This document shows positions 1-12,900 of a DNA stretch of 64,000 nucleotides, one piece after another. The notes under the pieces are model-generated. The model was not told where the DNA came from and did not search any database. It saw only the letters and a program-made list of their open reading frames with translations. The stretch is from assembly GCA_030374765.1 (NCBI GenBank), contig JARGXX010000003.1:1426001-1490000 (forward strand), written 5' to 3'. This stretch comes from Agarophyton chilense (Eukaryota > Rhodophyta > Florideophyceae > Gracilariales > Gracilariaceae). Position 1 is the stretch's first letter; every line of letters starts with the position of its first letter. Position numbers and translations under genes: made by a program.

Positions 1-3000
1 AGAACGCAACTGTTCTAAGGCCTGGGTAAATGGCCTTAGTGTATCGATCGATAAAGGAGGTCCCTAGGACTGCCTCAGCTCCCAAGATTGGACGTACAAG
101 GAACCACGTGCGGACTTTGAACTGTCCCATCTGGAGATAAAGTGGTACTATAACTTTAATGTCCATTGGTGTACGTGACGCATCGGTAATACTTGGGGTC
201 TTCCTTGCCTGACCGAAATCTTGCCAACCCGATGGCAGTGCCTTAGGATGGACCAAGTTGGCACCAGCGCCTGTGTCCAATACAGCTGTGGACACTCGAG
301 AGTTTTTAGAACGAAGTCCCACGGTTACTCGAACTTTGTAATTCTCATTCCTGAGGATACAGACAGAATCGGTACTGTGTTCCAATTGTGGTTCAACCTG
401 AGTGGTCTATTGTGGGTGGTTCGTATTGGGAAGTAAGGAGCTCTTTGGTTCATGACCGTCCAATTGGTTGAGTCACTCATTTAAAGAGGGAGGATTCGCC
501 TCGAGTCGTACCTCTAGAAGTTTTCCGATGGGGTTTCCGTTTCTCCCTGAGGATAGGGTTCTTCCACCGGGTAGTCCGTAGGCTCTACGATGGCATGGAC
601 CTGTGGGGCTTTGATCGGAGTATCTGGAAGCTTGGCATAGCGTGAGCTTCCAGGGGTCCCTGTGGTTCGTTCCTGTTCCCTTTTTATATTCCTTCGGATC
701 GCTGCCCCCGGTAATTCCCTTCTCTTAAGGCTAAGAGGGTTTTAAGTGCGTTCTGAAGCAAATACCTCGTACCGTCACAAGGATGGATCACTGAAAGGAA
801 GAGGAAGCAAGCCTTTGGGGTGCGAACAAGAACGTCCTTGCGGGGCGGAAAGGGAGAACACTTGGGTGTGGGTGGTCCAGTGGTCGATGTAGTTCTCCAG
901 GAGGTATATGATGGGGGCCCGGACGGAGGAGCACTAAAATTGACAGCGAGAACCTCTCCCGAATCGGCGCAATGCAGGGAAGCATCCATGTCCAACTCCG
1001 TGGAGCTAACCATATGGGCTTGGTTGAGTTTGCGCAATGGAGTTGCATGTCCTCTGGTTACATAAACGTTGCGTCTGGAGGTCCTGTAGGTTTTTCCATA
1101 ACCTTCGGCGTAGGTATCGAGCCTTCGGAAGGAGTATTGCGGGTTTTCCATGTGGTAATTGCGCACATGTGTCCAGATGGCAGGGAGCAATCCCATGATG
1201 AAGTGACGTTTAAGCCGCCCTTCGGAGAACACGTTTCCACATCGGTAAGCTTTCTTCCATCGTCTGCGAAAGCCGATTCGGTCATGTTGGAGTTCTGCCT
1301 AAAGAATATTACTTCCTGGTGGGCATCCATTATAACGTCATCCGTGGCATAAGTTTCCAAGCGGTAATGAACAACCTGAGGTTTTGACCTGAGGAACTCA
1401 CGGTCTTGAGCATCCACGATGTCAGTTGTGCCAGATATCTTCGAAACCACTCGATCACGCGCCTGTCCTGTAAGGAAGAATTGGAAAAGGTACAGAGAGG
1501 CGCCCTCGTGGACACCGTTCTTATCGCAGGCCGTACGGAACAAACTGAGAAACCTAAGGACAGCAATGGGATCGGAACCCGAGAACTTGTCCGTAATGAT
1601 AAGTTGCATCCACTTGACCCATTTGGCGACTCTGTGAGCCACCGAACCAGAGTATTTCGCAGACCTGTCGGCCAGCCGTTAATTCCGGTAGTCGAGAACC
1701 TTAAGGAAAAGTTCGTTGGTGGTTGTCATTTGTCTGAGGCCTCGAACCGCAACCTCATCCACTTCCCAGTCGGTCGTTTCGTCGAGGCCGATTCGGAATC
1801 ACTTGTGTACGAATGGTCTCTTCTTTTGCTTCTTCTGTTCTTCTTTCTCTAACGGTTGCTTCTTTTCTTTCGGACCTAAGGGATCGATCTCTCTATCAGA
1901 TCTGATGGAGCCCTGAGGTCGCTGTACCTCATATAATCCGTCGGGTGGGGCAAGCGGTCTCTCATTTAGACGCGGAGCTTCTCTTCTGCTCCTCGCTTGT
2001 CCCTCCTTTGGATTCTCCTGGTGGGCAACCTGTCTCTCGTCTAGACGCGAAGCTTCTCTTCTGCTCCTAGATTTTCCCTCCATGCAGTTTTTTTGGTGGT
2101 ATTCCCGGCGAGGGGTGGATAACGTCGCCGCTCTTGGAGGTTCGGTAGGGGGTTGCCATATGGAAGCCGTATGGTTGACTTGTGGAGTGGTCCTAGGGAC
2201 CGTGTTGCCTGACTGGCTGGTGACTGCTTCTTCAACGGCCTGAATGAGGGAGTCTAAGAATAGCTCAGACTCCATGACCTTGGGGACGATTCGCATAACG
2301 AGGTGATCCGTATGGTCAGCGATCGCCGTGGCGAGTCGCATGTCTACAATGGAATCCACATGGGCTGGGAAGAGCTCACGGAGACGGGGCCAGAGAAGGT
2401 CGGCAAGTCCGGCGGGAATATTCTCTCTAATTACTTTGGTCTTAAGGGGTTATTTTTGTGGTGTTCCTGGCTTAGAGGTGGCCCTGGTGAGGAGTTTTTG
2501 CAAACGCGCTGCTACCGTGGGTTCCCGGAGAATCCTTTCAGGGTCGCCCATGGGATTCAGTACTCCTAGCGGCTTGCTTCTCGTGCTCCTGCGGTCGCTA
2601 ACATTATCAACCTGGTGTTCAGGCGACATCGTCGGCGTTGCAGTGGCAGCCGTTTCTGCCGTGGCAGTCCTATGATCGGTTCAGTTGGTTGGGTGTGTTT
2701 CCTGCATCCATAACGGGGGTTGCTTCTGTACTTCTGGTCCGTTGGGGAATTAAACCAAAGGTTAGAATCCAGATAAGTCTTCGTTTCAGTGGTCCGTTCC
2801 ATTATTCCTTGAGATTTCTAAGTTGGAAGACCAAAATGCAACGCAATGACGGGGGGGTCAGCGTACGGTTCTTGACCGGTGGTAGCGTGGTAGAGCTTGT
2901 CCTAAGGTGGTTGGAGCTACGGAAACGATGGATTGAAGACCAAAGGGTGGAACTAATATACGAAAAGGGGTTAAGTAGTATCCTAACGGTGCCTACCGTA

Positions 3001-3212
3001 CTTTAAGGGAGAAGCATCACTCAAGCCGAGTAAATAGTACTGGCGAGGCGCTGAGATCTCCCTGGCACTGTAATGGTAATCTATTACAATAATTACAATA
3101 AATAAATAATCTACATGAGTCCACGTGAGGTCGACCGGTACACGTGTCACCTGCAAGATCCTTCAGGGCCCGCCGGCTTACAGGGCTCAACCGTTATCAT
3201 CGCTCCTTCACA
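1..3212 (-). mobile_element. Ty3/Gypsy-like LTR element A (5' part, broken, runs off window)
   Basis: This is a fossil LTR element read on the minus strand. Its 5' LTR is 2837-3212, followed by a primer-binding-like stretch (about 2814-2833, beginning TGG), a gag region (about 2650 down to 680) and a retropepsin core at about 210-310, where the minus strand encodes LDTGAGANLV. The gag part has a capsid-like helical stretch (about 1450-1600) and an N-terminal part with two copies of an Arg-rich unit of about 70 bp (about 1960-2095). Gag then protease then, presumably, pol beyond the edge fits an LTR retrotransposon; Ty3/Gypsy is inferred from kinship with the better preserved element at 6842-18698. 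It is clearly broken, with at least four interruptions visible, so it is old and not active. The 3' end lies outside the window. Confidence 0.75.
2837..3212 (-). repeat. 5' LTR of element A (376 bp)
   Basis: Read on the minus strand it begins TGTGAAGGAG and ends TGCA. The LTR is followed after 3 nt by a TGG-initiated primer-binding-like stretch whose core (CTTAGAA) recurs after the LTRs of the elements at 6842 and 59644. It aligns over its length, in inverted orientation, with 5321-5764, which has about 75 extra bases. The two therefore form a large inverted repeat around 3213-5320. Confidence 0.75.
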
Positions 3213-5764
3213 AGCAAGCTTCCCTCAGGACTGTCGCAGTGTCCATCGAGACAGTGATACCAACGGTACGGCAGACATGATGGAGATCTGCGGCTGCAAC
3301 CGTGACCGAAGCAGAAAAGTGTGGCAACGGAGAGGACGGAGCGATGTCGACGCCCCCAATGGACGTTTGAGCCAGCGCATCACCTACACGACTTTCGGCC
3401 TCGATAGTAACCTCGCCAGTGGGGATGTCTACTTGGGCGACGGGCGGCTCATATGAGAGTTCATCCTGAGGAGCAGCGCCTGGAGGAGCTGGAGGACGGG
3501 AAGCGGTCGGCAACACAACAGCAAACTCGACCGTAAAATTGACGCCCTCTACGGGCAGGACGAAGGGATCTTCTCCAAAAAGATTTCCATCGGACATACC
3601 AGCTGGAATAAACGGCGTGGCTTCCACATCATGCTCGAAGCACAGGGGATCGAAACCAATGGCCTTCGGGTATAAGTCGGGCACATTACGCCTCGGAATG
3701 TCCGATGGTTAATTCCTCAAAGGCTGGGCGGGATAGCCCCGAGCGTCGTCCTGACCCTGCGGATGTAGCGGAATCGGCGTGAAAGAGTCGGTATCGTGGT
3801 CATACCAAAGGAACCCGGGAATCTTGCCCCATTTGCCCTGTAGGACATGATCCAAAAGGGCCTTGGTCTCCTTGACCTCGAACTTGGTCGCATGGACTGT
3901 ATTCTGAATGCCCAGGCTACCCTCCAATCCTCCGAACGGCCATTACCGCGAACTGCGTAATTCGCGGTATCCAGGAAGTCCATAAGGAACATAACGCCAA
4001 ACTCGACGAAAAGTACCTGCCAAGACAATCAAAACCTTCGGTCACTGTCGTCACCCATGAGTTGGGACGAATGATACGCCACCACGAACGGCGTGGGAAC
4101 CAGAAGGAGCGGCGAGACACGCCAGTACATGGCACATTGGTTCTCATCCGCACGGGAAAACTAGAGCTATAACAGAGGACAGTTTTCGGCGCTCATGTCG
4201 TGAAACTCCACCTGGTGCCAGCAGAAGAAGAACTCCAGGGATTGACGTAAACGACCATTGAGCTTGTGCATCTCGTTCCAATAGACCCTACTGGACATCC
4301 AAAACAGGCGGTCATACCGCGGTCGAAAGCACATGAGCGCCAAGAGGTTGCGACCCACCGGAGGAAATCTCGCATGAGGCGAGATGAAGTCCGTGTATAG
4401 ATCTGAAAGTTGTTTTTCCCCCCTGAACTGATACTAGGCTTCCTCCCCGCAGCTGACGTACGGCATATACTCTTGGATGAGGGTGCGACAGCGCGTCGCC
4501 GAACGCGGATCCACAGGAAAATGCAACCACAGGTTATACCACGAGACGCTGCTCGCGTTTTTACTGCCCCTCCGGAAACCGGGTATCTTAGCAAACCTTC
4601 GGGCGTCGAGATAAATATGTCAAAACCACTGGTATTCTTTTACGGGGGACGGCAGAATGGCATGACGCACTGCCCGCGGATTCTGTCCGATGGTATGGTC
4701 ATAGCGGTCTCCGGGACGTTCGTAAGCTACTTGGTATCCCGAGGAGCTCCATTCTTGGTTGTTCGAAGCCATGGTGCCGCTGCCCACAGACTGGACCGCC
4801 GGAAAATGGATAGGAAAGCCGACGGAAGCGACATAGTCTGGAGGGAGAATAGCATATCCGATGGGCTCATAAGACCAGTTCGGCATCGCGCGCGACCAAT
4901 TGTAAAGTACCACGATGGGAAGACGAGGCGACGGAAATGACCCGAACGGACTGACAGGCGTGAAAGACGGTGGACAAAGCGCGGAGGGTCGCCAAAGGAA
5001 GAACGGAGACTAAGGAAGGCCCCAATGAATTTCAGAGGAAAAGAAGCCAATGGACCATCTTGGCAACGCCACGCGAGCAATGCGCTGGCGATGCACCTAT
5101 GGCCAGCGCCCACGGCGCGCGGGAATTTCAATCCTTACGCCAAATAATTGCCACTCCGGCGCCAGTGTTCAGCTCACGTATCCCCGCATCCCCGCAGGCG
5201 ATGACGACGCGACGTCCTGTCGCACCCAATGGTACCGGGAGCAACGAAGTGCTCGCGTCCCCTTGGTCAATCACGAGGCCATCTGGACTTCGTGGCGGCC
5301 GAATATTAAGGAGGGAGATATGTGAAGGGGCAACGATAAAGGTTGAGCCATGTTAGCCGCCGGGGCCTGAGGTATCTTACAGGCGACACGTGGACGGGCT
5401 GGCCTCAGCTTTGCCCATTTAGATTATTGTTTTGTTTTAATTAGTGTAATATATTAGCATTACATTTCCAGGGTGATTCCAGCGCCTCTCCATTCTTGTT
5501 TACTTGGCTCGACTGACGCTTTTTCCTTAGAGTATGGTAGGCACCAATAGGATATTAAATAACCCCCTTTGGTATATTCGTTCCACCCTTTGGTCTTCAA
5601 GCCATCGTTTCCGTAGCTTGAACCTGTACGACTACGCAGTTAACGCCAGCCCATTGCAGCAAGTACTCTGGGAGTGCTGCCGTCAAGGATTCGAACCTTG
5701 ACCCGCTCTACCACGCTACCACCGGTTGAAACTAGTACGCTGACCTACCAGTCATTGCGTTACA
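3213..5764 (+). mobile_element. 3' end of a Gypsy-like element (B) with an antisense reading frame
   Basis: This is a fossil 3' end of a plus-oriented LTR element, abutting the LTR of element A. It contains a polypurine tract (about 5307-5320, AAGGAGGGAGATA) directly before an LTR that starts TGTGAAGG. Upstream of the tract, on the MINUS strand from about 4950 down to 3210, lies a degraded reading frame. Segments of it resemble the antisense frame at 15442-16944 in element 2. The pairs are LWYDHDTD versus VYYDPWDG, and SQLMGDDSD followed by an aliphatic helix versus SRLLADEHSGF followed by an aliphatic helix. No gag, RT or integrase is left. The antisense frame has several breaks. Its product is not one I recognise. 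Confidence 0.6.
5321..5764 (+). repeat. LTR of element B (about 444 bp)
   Basis: Begins TGTGAAGGGG right after a polypurine tract and ends TTACA near 5764. It is the inverted counterpart of the LTR at 2837-3212. Relative to that copy it has an extra segment of about 75 bp (about 5628-5703) that contains a tRNA T-arm-like motif on the minus strand (see findings). Confidence 0.7.
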
Positions 5765-5796
5765 GAGGCCCTCATTTTGAACTTTTGCTTCAAATC

Positions 5797-6183
5797 TTAC
5801 CATCTACATGTAGTGCCCAACCTTTTACAAAACAAGAAAAGGGAAACCAAAGCATTTGTCCTATAACGTCTTCCCTTGATCTCGTTCCGAGCTTCAGGCC
5901 ACGGCAGGAGGCCAATGATCTTGTATATATCTGCTTCGACGAATCGAAATCGTTTCAAGCACTCTGTATCTTCTAGCACTTCCAAATAGAACCGGAAGGA
6001 AGGTACAGTCAACAGCCGTTTTATCTGGAGAGCTTCATCGATTGCCTCGTATCGAACCATTTCTATGAAAAAGGATGTAATTTCATTAGATACGTCAGCT
6101 CGGTAACATCTCGCTATGTAAAGCAGTGGCATGCAGGCTCGACACCTTATCTTCGCAATACCTTCGTCTCTGATGCGCATCAT
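5797..6183 (-). pseudogene. PIF/Harbinger-like transposase, N-terminal fragment
   Basis: The frame of about 128 residues ends in the motif seen in N-terminal regions of PIF/Harbinger (DDE_Tnp_4) transposases: FRF(x)3DI near residues 79-85, then the hydrophobic stretch ALVSLFLFCKRLGTTCRW, which matches the usual pattern of 'LEALCILLKRLAYPCRW'. Only the part before the catalytic DDE domain is present. The frame stops 33 bp from the end of LTR B, so LTR insertion or deletion probably removed the rest. The family call rests on pattern recognition of this one conserved block. Upstream (6184-6600) would be its 5' non-coding end. Confidence 0.6.
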
Positions 6184-6370
6184 GCCGTGCTACAAATACT
6201 AGGCATCTGTCTTCACCACCATGGATGCTACCCTCAATAATACTACCGAACTAAGTGCCAAACAATTTTTTTCGTACGATTTCCACAACTCTTTTCATTC
6301 CTACCGAAAATAATTACCGAACTGTGTTTGTAAAAGCCCTCTATTATCTTCAGGGAAATATTGAAATTTA

Positions 6371-6600
6371 GGATTAATTTAATAGCACTGGTGTACCGTA
6401 CACTGGTACTGTGACACAACCAAATATATAATTCCTTTATTTTGGAATAATTATCTTGTGGCACACCACAGTATACAAATTACAGTACAGTAGCTTTATT
6501 GCCTCCTGGAACAATGGAGGGGGTTTAGGCCTGGATGAGGAAGGCGGAGGTCAACCAACCACCAACTAACCTCCATCGTGATGTTCACTACGAGTTATAG
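6371..6600 (+). repeat. Dispersed repeat, copy 1 (inverted relative to 17340-17570)
   Basis: About 220 bp here align to the reverse complement of 17340-17570. Shared blocks include AATTATCTTGTGGCACACCAC versus AATTGTGTAGTGGCACGCCAC and GGTCAACCAACCACC versus GGCCAACCAACCAACC. This copy lies just 5' of the Harbinger-like fragment (minus strand), so it may be the non-coding end of that DNA transposon, with the other copy a MITE-like derivative. That link is inference. The rest of 6184-6841 shows no gene. Confidence 0.55.
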
Positions 6601-6841
6601 TGTCTACACGCCCGGCGGATTGGCCTGACATGAGACCAGCTTGGCCTCATATTAGGCCGGTTCTATTTTCCAAAAAAATAATTAAAAATCGCTGGTTTCC
6701 ATACTGCAGCGGCGTATTCTATTTTCTATGTAAAGAACTAATTTTCTAACCATGTTCCTCCTGCTTTAAATTACATTCTTCAGACGGTTGTCTTCAGCAA
6801 CAGCAGCTCAGTGGTTTCACGACCGCTCGGAGACTGATAAA

Positions 6842-7656
6842 TGTAGAGCAACACGTGCGCGTATAACCTGTTGGGGCACCATTCATATGGCATCCGACAT
6901 ATCAGGAACCACGTCACGTCATTTATGAGTAATATTATTGTTTAGTCATTTAGACACCTTAGAAGGTAAGTTATTTAAATCTCTACAGTAGAACCGTAGT
7001 AGACGGATGGGCGTGCAAGGCTGGAGCTACACACATGATACGTGTATGGACCAGAGTTTGTTTGCACTACTAAGTCTACACGTGTAGTTCGCTGTCTAGA
7101 ATAGACTTGAGCGATGGCTTACCGCCATTGCTACCACCAAGTAAATGGTAACCGAGTGCTTGGCTTTAGATGATGTCGCCTACTCGAGTCTCCGTCTCTT
7201 CACAGGAGGAACCGCGACCGGTTTGGCTAATCTATCCCCTTGGGAAGCTCAGGCGTCACTTTACCATTGTTGTTGGTGTGTTTCTTTCTTTTTTTGGGTT
7301 TCCTGTGTTTAAGAAAGTACACCGCTCCTGTATAGGGTTGTTTTTAGCCGTCTTTGTTTCGCTTATCCAGTGTGGACCCCCCATTTTTTTGTTCTGTACG
7401 CTTGGTTGTGCGTCCTATTTCGCCATACGTTTTCGTCCTACACTTTGCCGTTGTCCACGTAATATCCTTGTCATTGGATTCCTCTTTGATTCTTCCCATT
7501 TTCCTGGGTTCATCACCTTCGTAGGTATTTCCTGAACCATTGTGGTCTTACACCCCCACATTTGTGGCGAGAAGGCTCATTCGCTGAGTTACCCCTCTTC
7601 GGGAGAGCGGGACTCAAACACCCGAGAGGTATTTCTCCATTTGAAATTGCTCGACA
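6842..7656 (+). repeat. 5' LTR of element 2 (about 815 bp)
   Basis: Starts TGTAGAGCAAC and ends TCGACA. It aligns along its length with 17883-18698 (CACCATTCATATGGCA..., TACAGTAGAACCGTAGTAGA...). A primer-binding-like stretch with CTCCCGACTTAGAA follows, shared with the element at 59644. Confidence 0.85.
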
Positions 7657-9892
7657 TCTGTTCTCCCGACTTAGAAGGCAAGAACCGGACAGGCATTGAA
7701 GGTTTGAAGATCGGATCCCGTTTGTTACAGGTATTCATTGCTACTTTGCTATCGCTTTTCGAGGCTTTCGACTTGGTTTAATTGGTATTCCGAAGTGGTC
7801 GTTGCAATGTTTACATTATGTCACAGCATGCCCCCACGTCGAGGAAGGGCTCCGCACGAGCGGAAAGGAGTACAGCACGTGCTGAACAACGCTCGCGGAT
7901 GTCCGCCCCGGAGGAATTAATTGCTGATCGAACTGATATTGAAGCTCTTGAAGCGCCCTCAGCCGCTTCTGAACCTCAATTGGTCGCCCCTGCCGTACCA
8001 CAACCAATGATTGAAACAACGTCAACGGTAAATCAAATCATTGTGTCGACTCAGTACCAAAACTTGGACTCGCGTTTGCACATTGCAAATATCGTTCATA
8101 TTTTTCTGTTACAAGAGGTTACCGAACTCCGTCGTATGGTGGATGACGCCCATGTTTGGGATGTTTCAGGAGAAATTCGAGTCCTTCGAAGAGAAGTTAA
8201 CTACATTTTGGAATGTCTGAGTGTACCAGGAACTTTTAAAATGGAATACGCAGACCACGTTGATGACGTCCGCGCCAACACACAACGACTTCAAAGTCGT
8301 TTGGACACGCTTGAAGCGGTAATCCGATTGGATCAAGAAGTTGCCGCCTTGGCGAATGAAATTTCTATTTCAGTTCATTCGATTGAATTCGAGAAGAAAC
8401 GAACTCGTGGTTATTCCATAAAAGAGGTACATTACAGTTCGGGTTCATCTAGTTCAGATTCTTACCGCCACTCGGAGGAATCATCCTCTGACTCCTCAGA
8501 AGAAGATAGTCACCACCGAAATTCTCGGATGACACGTTCGAAGTCTACTCGCACTACTCAAGGAGTTATTCGCTCCCGCGAGAAGGGTCGCCGTCACCTT
8601 GGATTGAAGGAGCTGAGGTCGACGAATCCGTGGTACTGGAAGCTACTTTTGTACCATTACTATCGGCTGGACGATTGCTTGTCCAGTCGCACACCCCAGG
8701 GCACCGGAAAAGTCCAGGACTATATCAAAAGGATGGGTCTTACACTGCGTTCGCAGGGATTCAATGGTGAATATCCTATTCTAATACTTTACTTCCTTGC
8801 AAGATTCCTTCAGGAAGCTGACATCCTCCAAATGAACTAGGGGCGAAGTTACACTGTCCTACCGCATTTCCTTAAAGGAATGGCTGAAGATCAGTATACT
8901 TCAGTTCGAGAATCCTCGAGAGCCTCGGAAGGAGGAGTTACCTGTTGGTCTGAAGCCGTTCAATACATTTTGAGGTCATACGTCACTGTTACTGCGATTC
9001 AGAATGCAATCCTCGCTCTCTGCGATGCGAAACAGAAGCCTGGTGAAACGTAAACGGTCTATTCAATTTGTTTGAATAAGGCGTTTCACCGATGTGGTAA
9101 CGTGTATTCCGCGTCCGAGCGGTGTACAATGTTTGTTGATGGACTCGATTCTGCCATAAGAGCCCTTGTTGCGCGACGCCGTGAAGAAAAACGGAGGATT
9201 TCCTACTTGGAACTGGAACAGTATGTCCTAGGTGAGGGAGATTCACTCCGTGCCCGACAACTTACTGGACGTCGTCCGTCCAAGGTACTTCACGCCGAAG
9301 TGTCTTCACCGTTTCTTTCACTCTTAAACAGAGAACCAGTTATAACGGACCACGAGAACGTCCACTTCATTGGGAATGATAATTATTCGATGGCAACTAC
9401 GGACTTGCCGTCTACTTCTGTTGAAACCTCTGAAGGCGATCCAGCCTTCAATGGTGGCACAAGAGTCACTGCAGCTCAACTCGCTCAGGCGACAAACGCA
9501 ATGCGGAGAACCCGTCCCGGATGGAGGGACAAACTACCACACCCACTGACGGACGTGAATGTTCGCCCGCCGTTTAATGTGTTGAGTGCACGTATTTGTC
9601 ATCTCTGTTATCGACTCGGTCATATTGCGCCACGTTGCACGTTGACCTTGAGTGAGATGCTGTCTGTTGTCACTCAGTACGAGTCTCTCGAGCCTGCCGA
9701 TCAAGCTCGGGTTCCGAATTGGTCGTATCTTCGGGCCTCAGCTAATTTTGGTCTGTCGACAACGGTCATACGCCGTCCAATAATCTAAATTTCGAACGCT
9801 AGTCAGCAGACCCAGAATGTCGTACCCAACAATGGGAATCCGTCAGTTTTCCCAAATGGAGGTCAACCGCTCGTTTCGAAAGCTTCAAGCCC

Positions 9893-9958
9893 AAAAAACT
9901 AGACATGGGAGTCTCCCCTGATGGAGGGGCGTCTTCCAAGTTGAGGTTGAAGACGCCC
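9893..9958 (+). promoter_or_regulatory. Conserved gag-pol junction signal (slippery heptamer plus stem), element 2
   Basis: A heptamer AAAAAAC (9893-9899) abuts a stop triplet. After 27 nt comes a 10-bp perfect stem, GGGCGTCTTC (9927-9936) with GAAGACGCCC (9949-9958), and a 12-nt loop. The same spacing and identical stem arms, with a different loop, occur in element C at 62809-62874. LTR elements are known to express pol by -1 or +1 frameshifting, and A AAA AAC is a classic -1 slippery site. Function here is inferred. Confidence 0.6.
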
Positions 9959-12900
9959 GAGGTGTCACCGCCTCACTCTCCAGTCACCATCCTTACAAAG
10001 AATAGGGCTAGAACCGACTTTGCCTCGGAACACCTAGCTGTTTTACGTCGTCTGTGGATACGGTTTATGAATCCCCGTACTCTGGATAGAGTTCTTTTGA
10101 TGGCCAAGCGTAACTACAAGGTGTATGCAGACCTTGGCCTATCACACCAGTTCATGGTTAGACAGCTATCTGTTTTGGATACAGGAGCCGCGCCAAACTT
10201 GATTAATTTTGATATTATACCGTCGACACCTCGGAATAATATTTTCTAAGGTCCAGGAATGAATATCGCCAATGCGAATAATAATCAGCTCCATACGATT
10301 GGAAAAACATCTCTCGCAGGGCGATTGGGTACCTATTTGGTGCAGTTAGACTTTATAGTCTGCGACTCCCTCGCTGCACCCGTGATACTGGGTTGCGATT
10401 TTTGTGATCGATTTGTCAAAGCAGTTCGTCCCAGAACGAGAACCATTGTGATGGATGACAGAATCTCGATTCCTATCGTAAGAAAACAGCTGAAGCGGGC
10501 AACACAAAAGAAAGTTCCATTACCGGTTTCCCAAGAATCTCCTGACAAGAACCCACGTTCAACGCGTCTCAAGGTTGCCAAATCGATTACGATGCCCCCA
10601 GAGTCACAAGTTTGGGTTACAGTGACATCCTAACAACATGGGTTACATATTTTGCAAACCTTGGCCTCCTTTTTTACCAAGCATTAACTCGCTGTGGCGA
10701 ATGGTCTGGTTCTAATCGTACCAGATACTGCTTTTAAGGTTCTCGTGGCCAACTTCGGTAAAACCTATCAATGGTTATCGAAGAATCAAACAATGGGCTC
10801 AGTACTCCCACAACCGACCGCTCTCGTTTCGACGAAGATACAGGTTACCGATGTTCTCGGAGTCCTCGAACCTAAGGAGGGGGAGGTGAATGATGATGTT
10901 GACACTACACGTGTAGAGCTAGAGTTCCAATATTCGGATACAGGACCGACACAACCAAGAGGGTCGGAACAGAAGGCTTTTCTGGCTGGTACAGATGATT
11001 TGGATGCTATGAAGGAGTTGGAAAATTTAGATCTGGAGTACGTCCCAGAAGCTCATCGCGAGAAGTTAAGAGAAATGTTGAAGGAATTTACCTCAATGTA
11101 GGATGGTACCCTTGGAACAATAGGATTCACGGAACACCATATTGACTTTTGCTTCCAAATACTCGGCCGATCGCTCATCACCCTTACAGGTCTGGACCGA
11201 AGGCTCGGCAAGAAGAGCAGACTCAGGTTGAGAAGATGTTACGCGCAGGCGTCAGAGAACCACCTCAATCGCCTTGGCCGCCACCTGTTGTATTAGCTCC
11301 AAAAGCGGATGGATCGTGGCGATTTTGTATTGATTATCGACGCTTGAATGCAGTTACAGTGAAAGAGGAATGCCCGATCCCTCTGATGGATGAATATTTC
11401 GATTCGCTTGGAGACGCGACTGTGTTCACCGCCCTTTCTGAGAATTGAGGTTATTGGCAAGTTCCTGTTCGAAAGGAGGACCGTAATAAAACGGCTGTTG
11501 TCTGCCACCAAGGCTTGTATCGGTTTAGCCTAATTCCGTTTTGCTTAACGAATTCCCCTGCAACGTTTCAACTTGCCATAGATATTCTATTAGCCCGCTT
11601 TAAGTGGAAAACCACTTTGGTATATTTGGACGATATCATCGTATTCTCCGACAACATGGACGAGCATCACTCCCATGTTAAGGATGTTATGAGGACACTG
11701 CGCGATGCAGGAATCATATTGAAGCTGAAGAAGTGTAAGTTCTTTACCGATTCGGTCAAATACCTTGGGCATATAATCCGACCCGGACGGCTATCAATCG
11801 ATTAAGTACGAGTCAAATCCTTGAAACAAGCGAAATATCCGACGAATCGAAGGGAACTCCGATCATTTATTGGCTTTTGTAATGTGTATCGCAGGTTCGT
11901 TCCGAACTTCGCTGATGTTGCGACTTCTCTAAATGACCACCTTCTGCAAGGAAGACCAGTTGAACTGGAACCATTCGGAGACGCACAAGCGTCTGCTTCC
12001 AATTCCCTTGTAAAAGCTGTGACGTCTCCGCCAATAGTAGCGCTTCCAACCTTGGGCTTCAGTTTGAAGTTGATTTGGATGGGAGCAAAGACCAAGTTGT
12101 TTGTGGGCTATTTCAGACCTCTGCAGAAGGTGAACGACATCCAATAGGATACTGGTCCCGCAGGCTGAACGTTCATGAACCTAATTACTCGGTCTCAGAG
12201 AAAGAATGTCTCGCGGTCGTTTGGCCACTAGCGACGCTCCGACCATATCTTATGGGTAACCATTTCAAGGTACACACTAACCATTCAGCTTTCAGTTGGC
12301 TAATGGAAATAACCGAACCACCGGGACGCCTCATGAGTTGGCGCCTCCGATTGGCGGAGTTTGACTTCGATATTCTTTACAAGAAAGGTACTCTGATCAC
12401 GCAAGCAGATGCGTTATCCCGCTTGGGAACCTCTGCAGAGACAGAACCTATCGACGATCTAGAGATTCCCTGCTTTGCAGTAGGAGAATCTGATGGAAGC
12501 GCCGAAATAACATCGGATGACGTGTATGACGATATACTGGATGCCGAACCTTCGGAGTCCCTGACGGGTTGATTCGTACCACTAACTCCTGAAGAGATTA
12601 TCGGAGGAAAACAAATGGATCCATTTTGTACACAGATCCGTTCTCGCCTCAATCGAAGAGCAACAATCCCCTTTGGGGCAGATGACCAGGGATATCTGGC
12701 TCGAAATGTCGAATGTAACCCCCAACTTGTGGTTCCCCATTCCTTATAGCAAAGGGTACCCCATCTTTCATACTACTCGAAGTTGAGTTCCCATCCTGGA
12801 GGAAGAAAATTGTACTTGACCCTTACAAGGGAGTTTTACTGGCCTGCTATGGCTTATGACTGTTATGCAATACGCCGTTCTTGTAAGGAGTCCGCGAAAA

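Noticed and set aside
5680-5745. Functional tRNA gene on the minus strand
   Set aside because: No anticodon arm and no pairing acceptor stem; at most a tRNA-derived fragment.
2837-5764. Single DNA transposon with long terminal inverted repeats
   Set aside because: The repeats are LTRs: one is followed by a primer-binding-like stretch and gag, the other is preceded by a polypurine tract.
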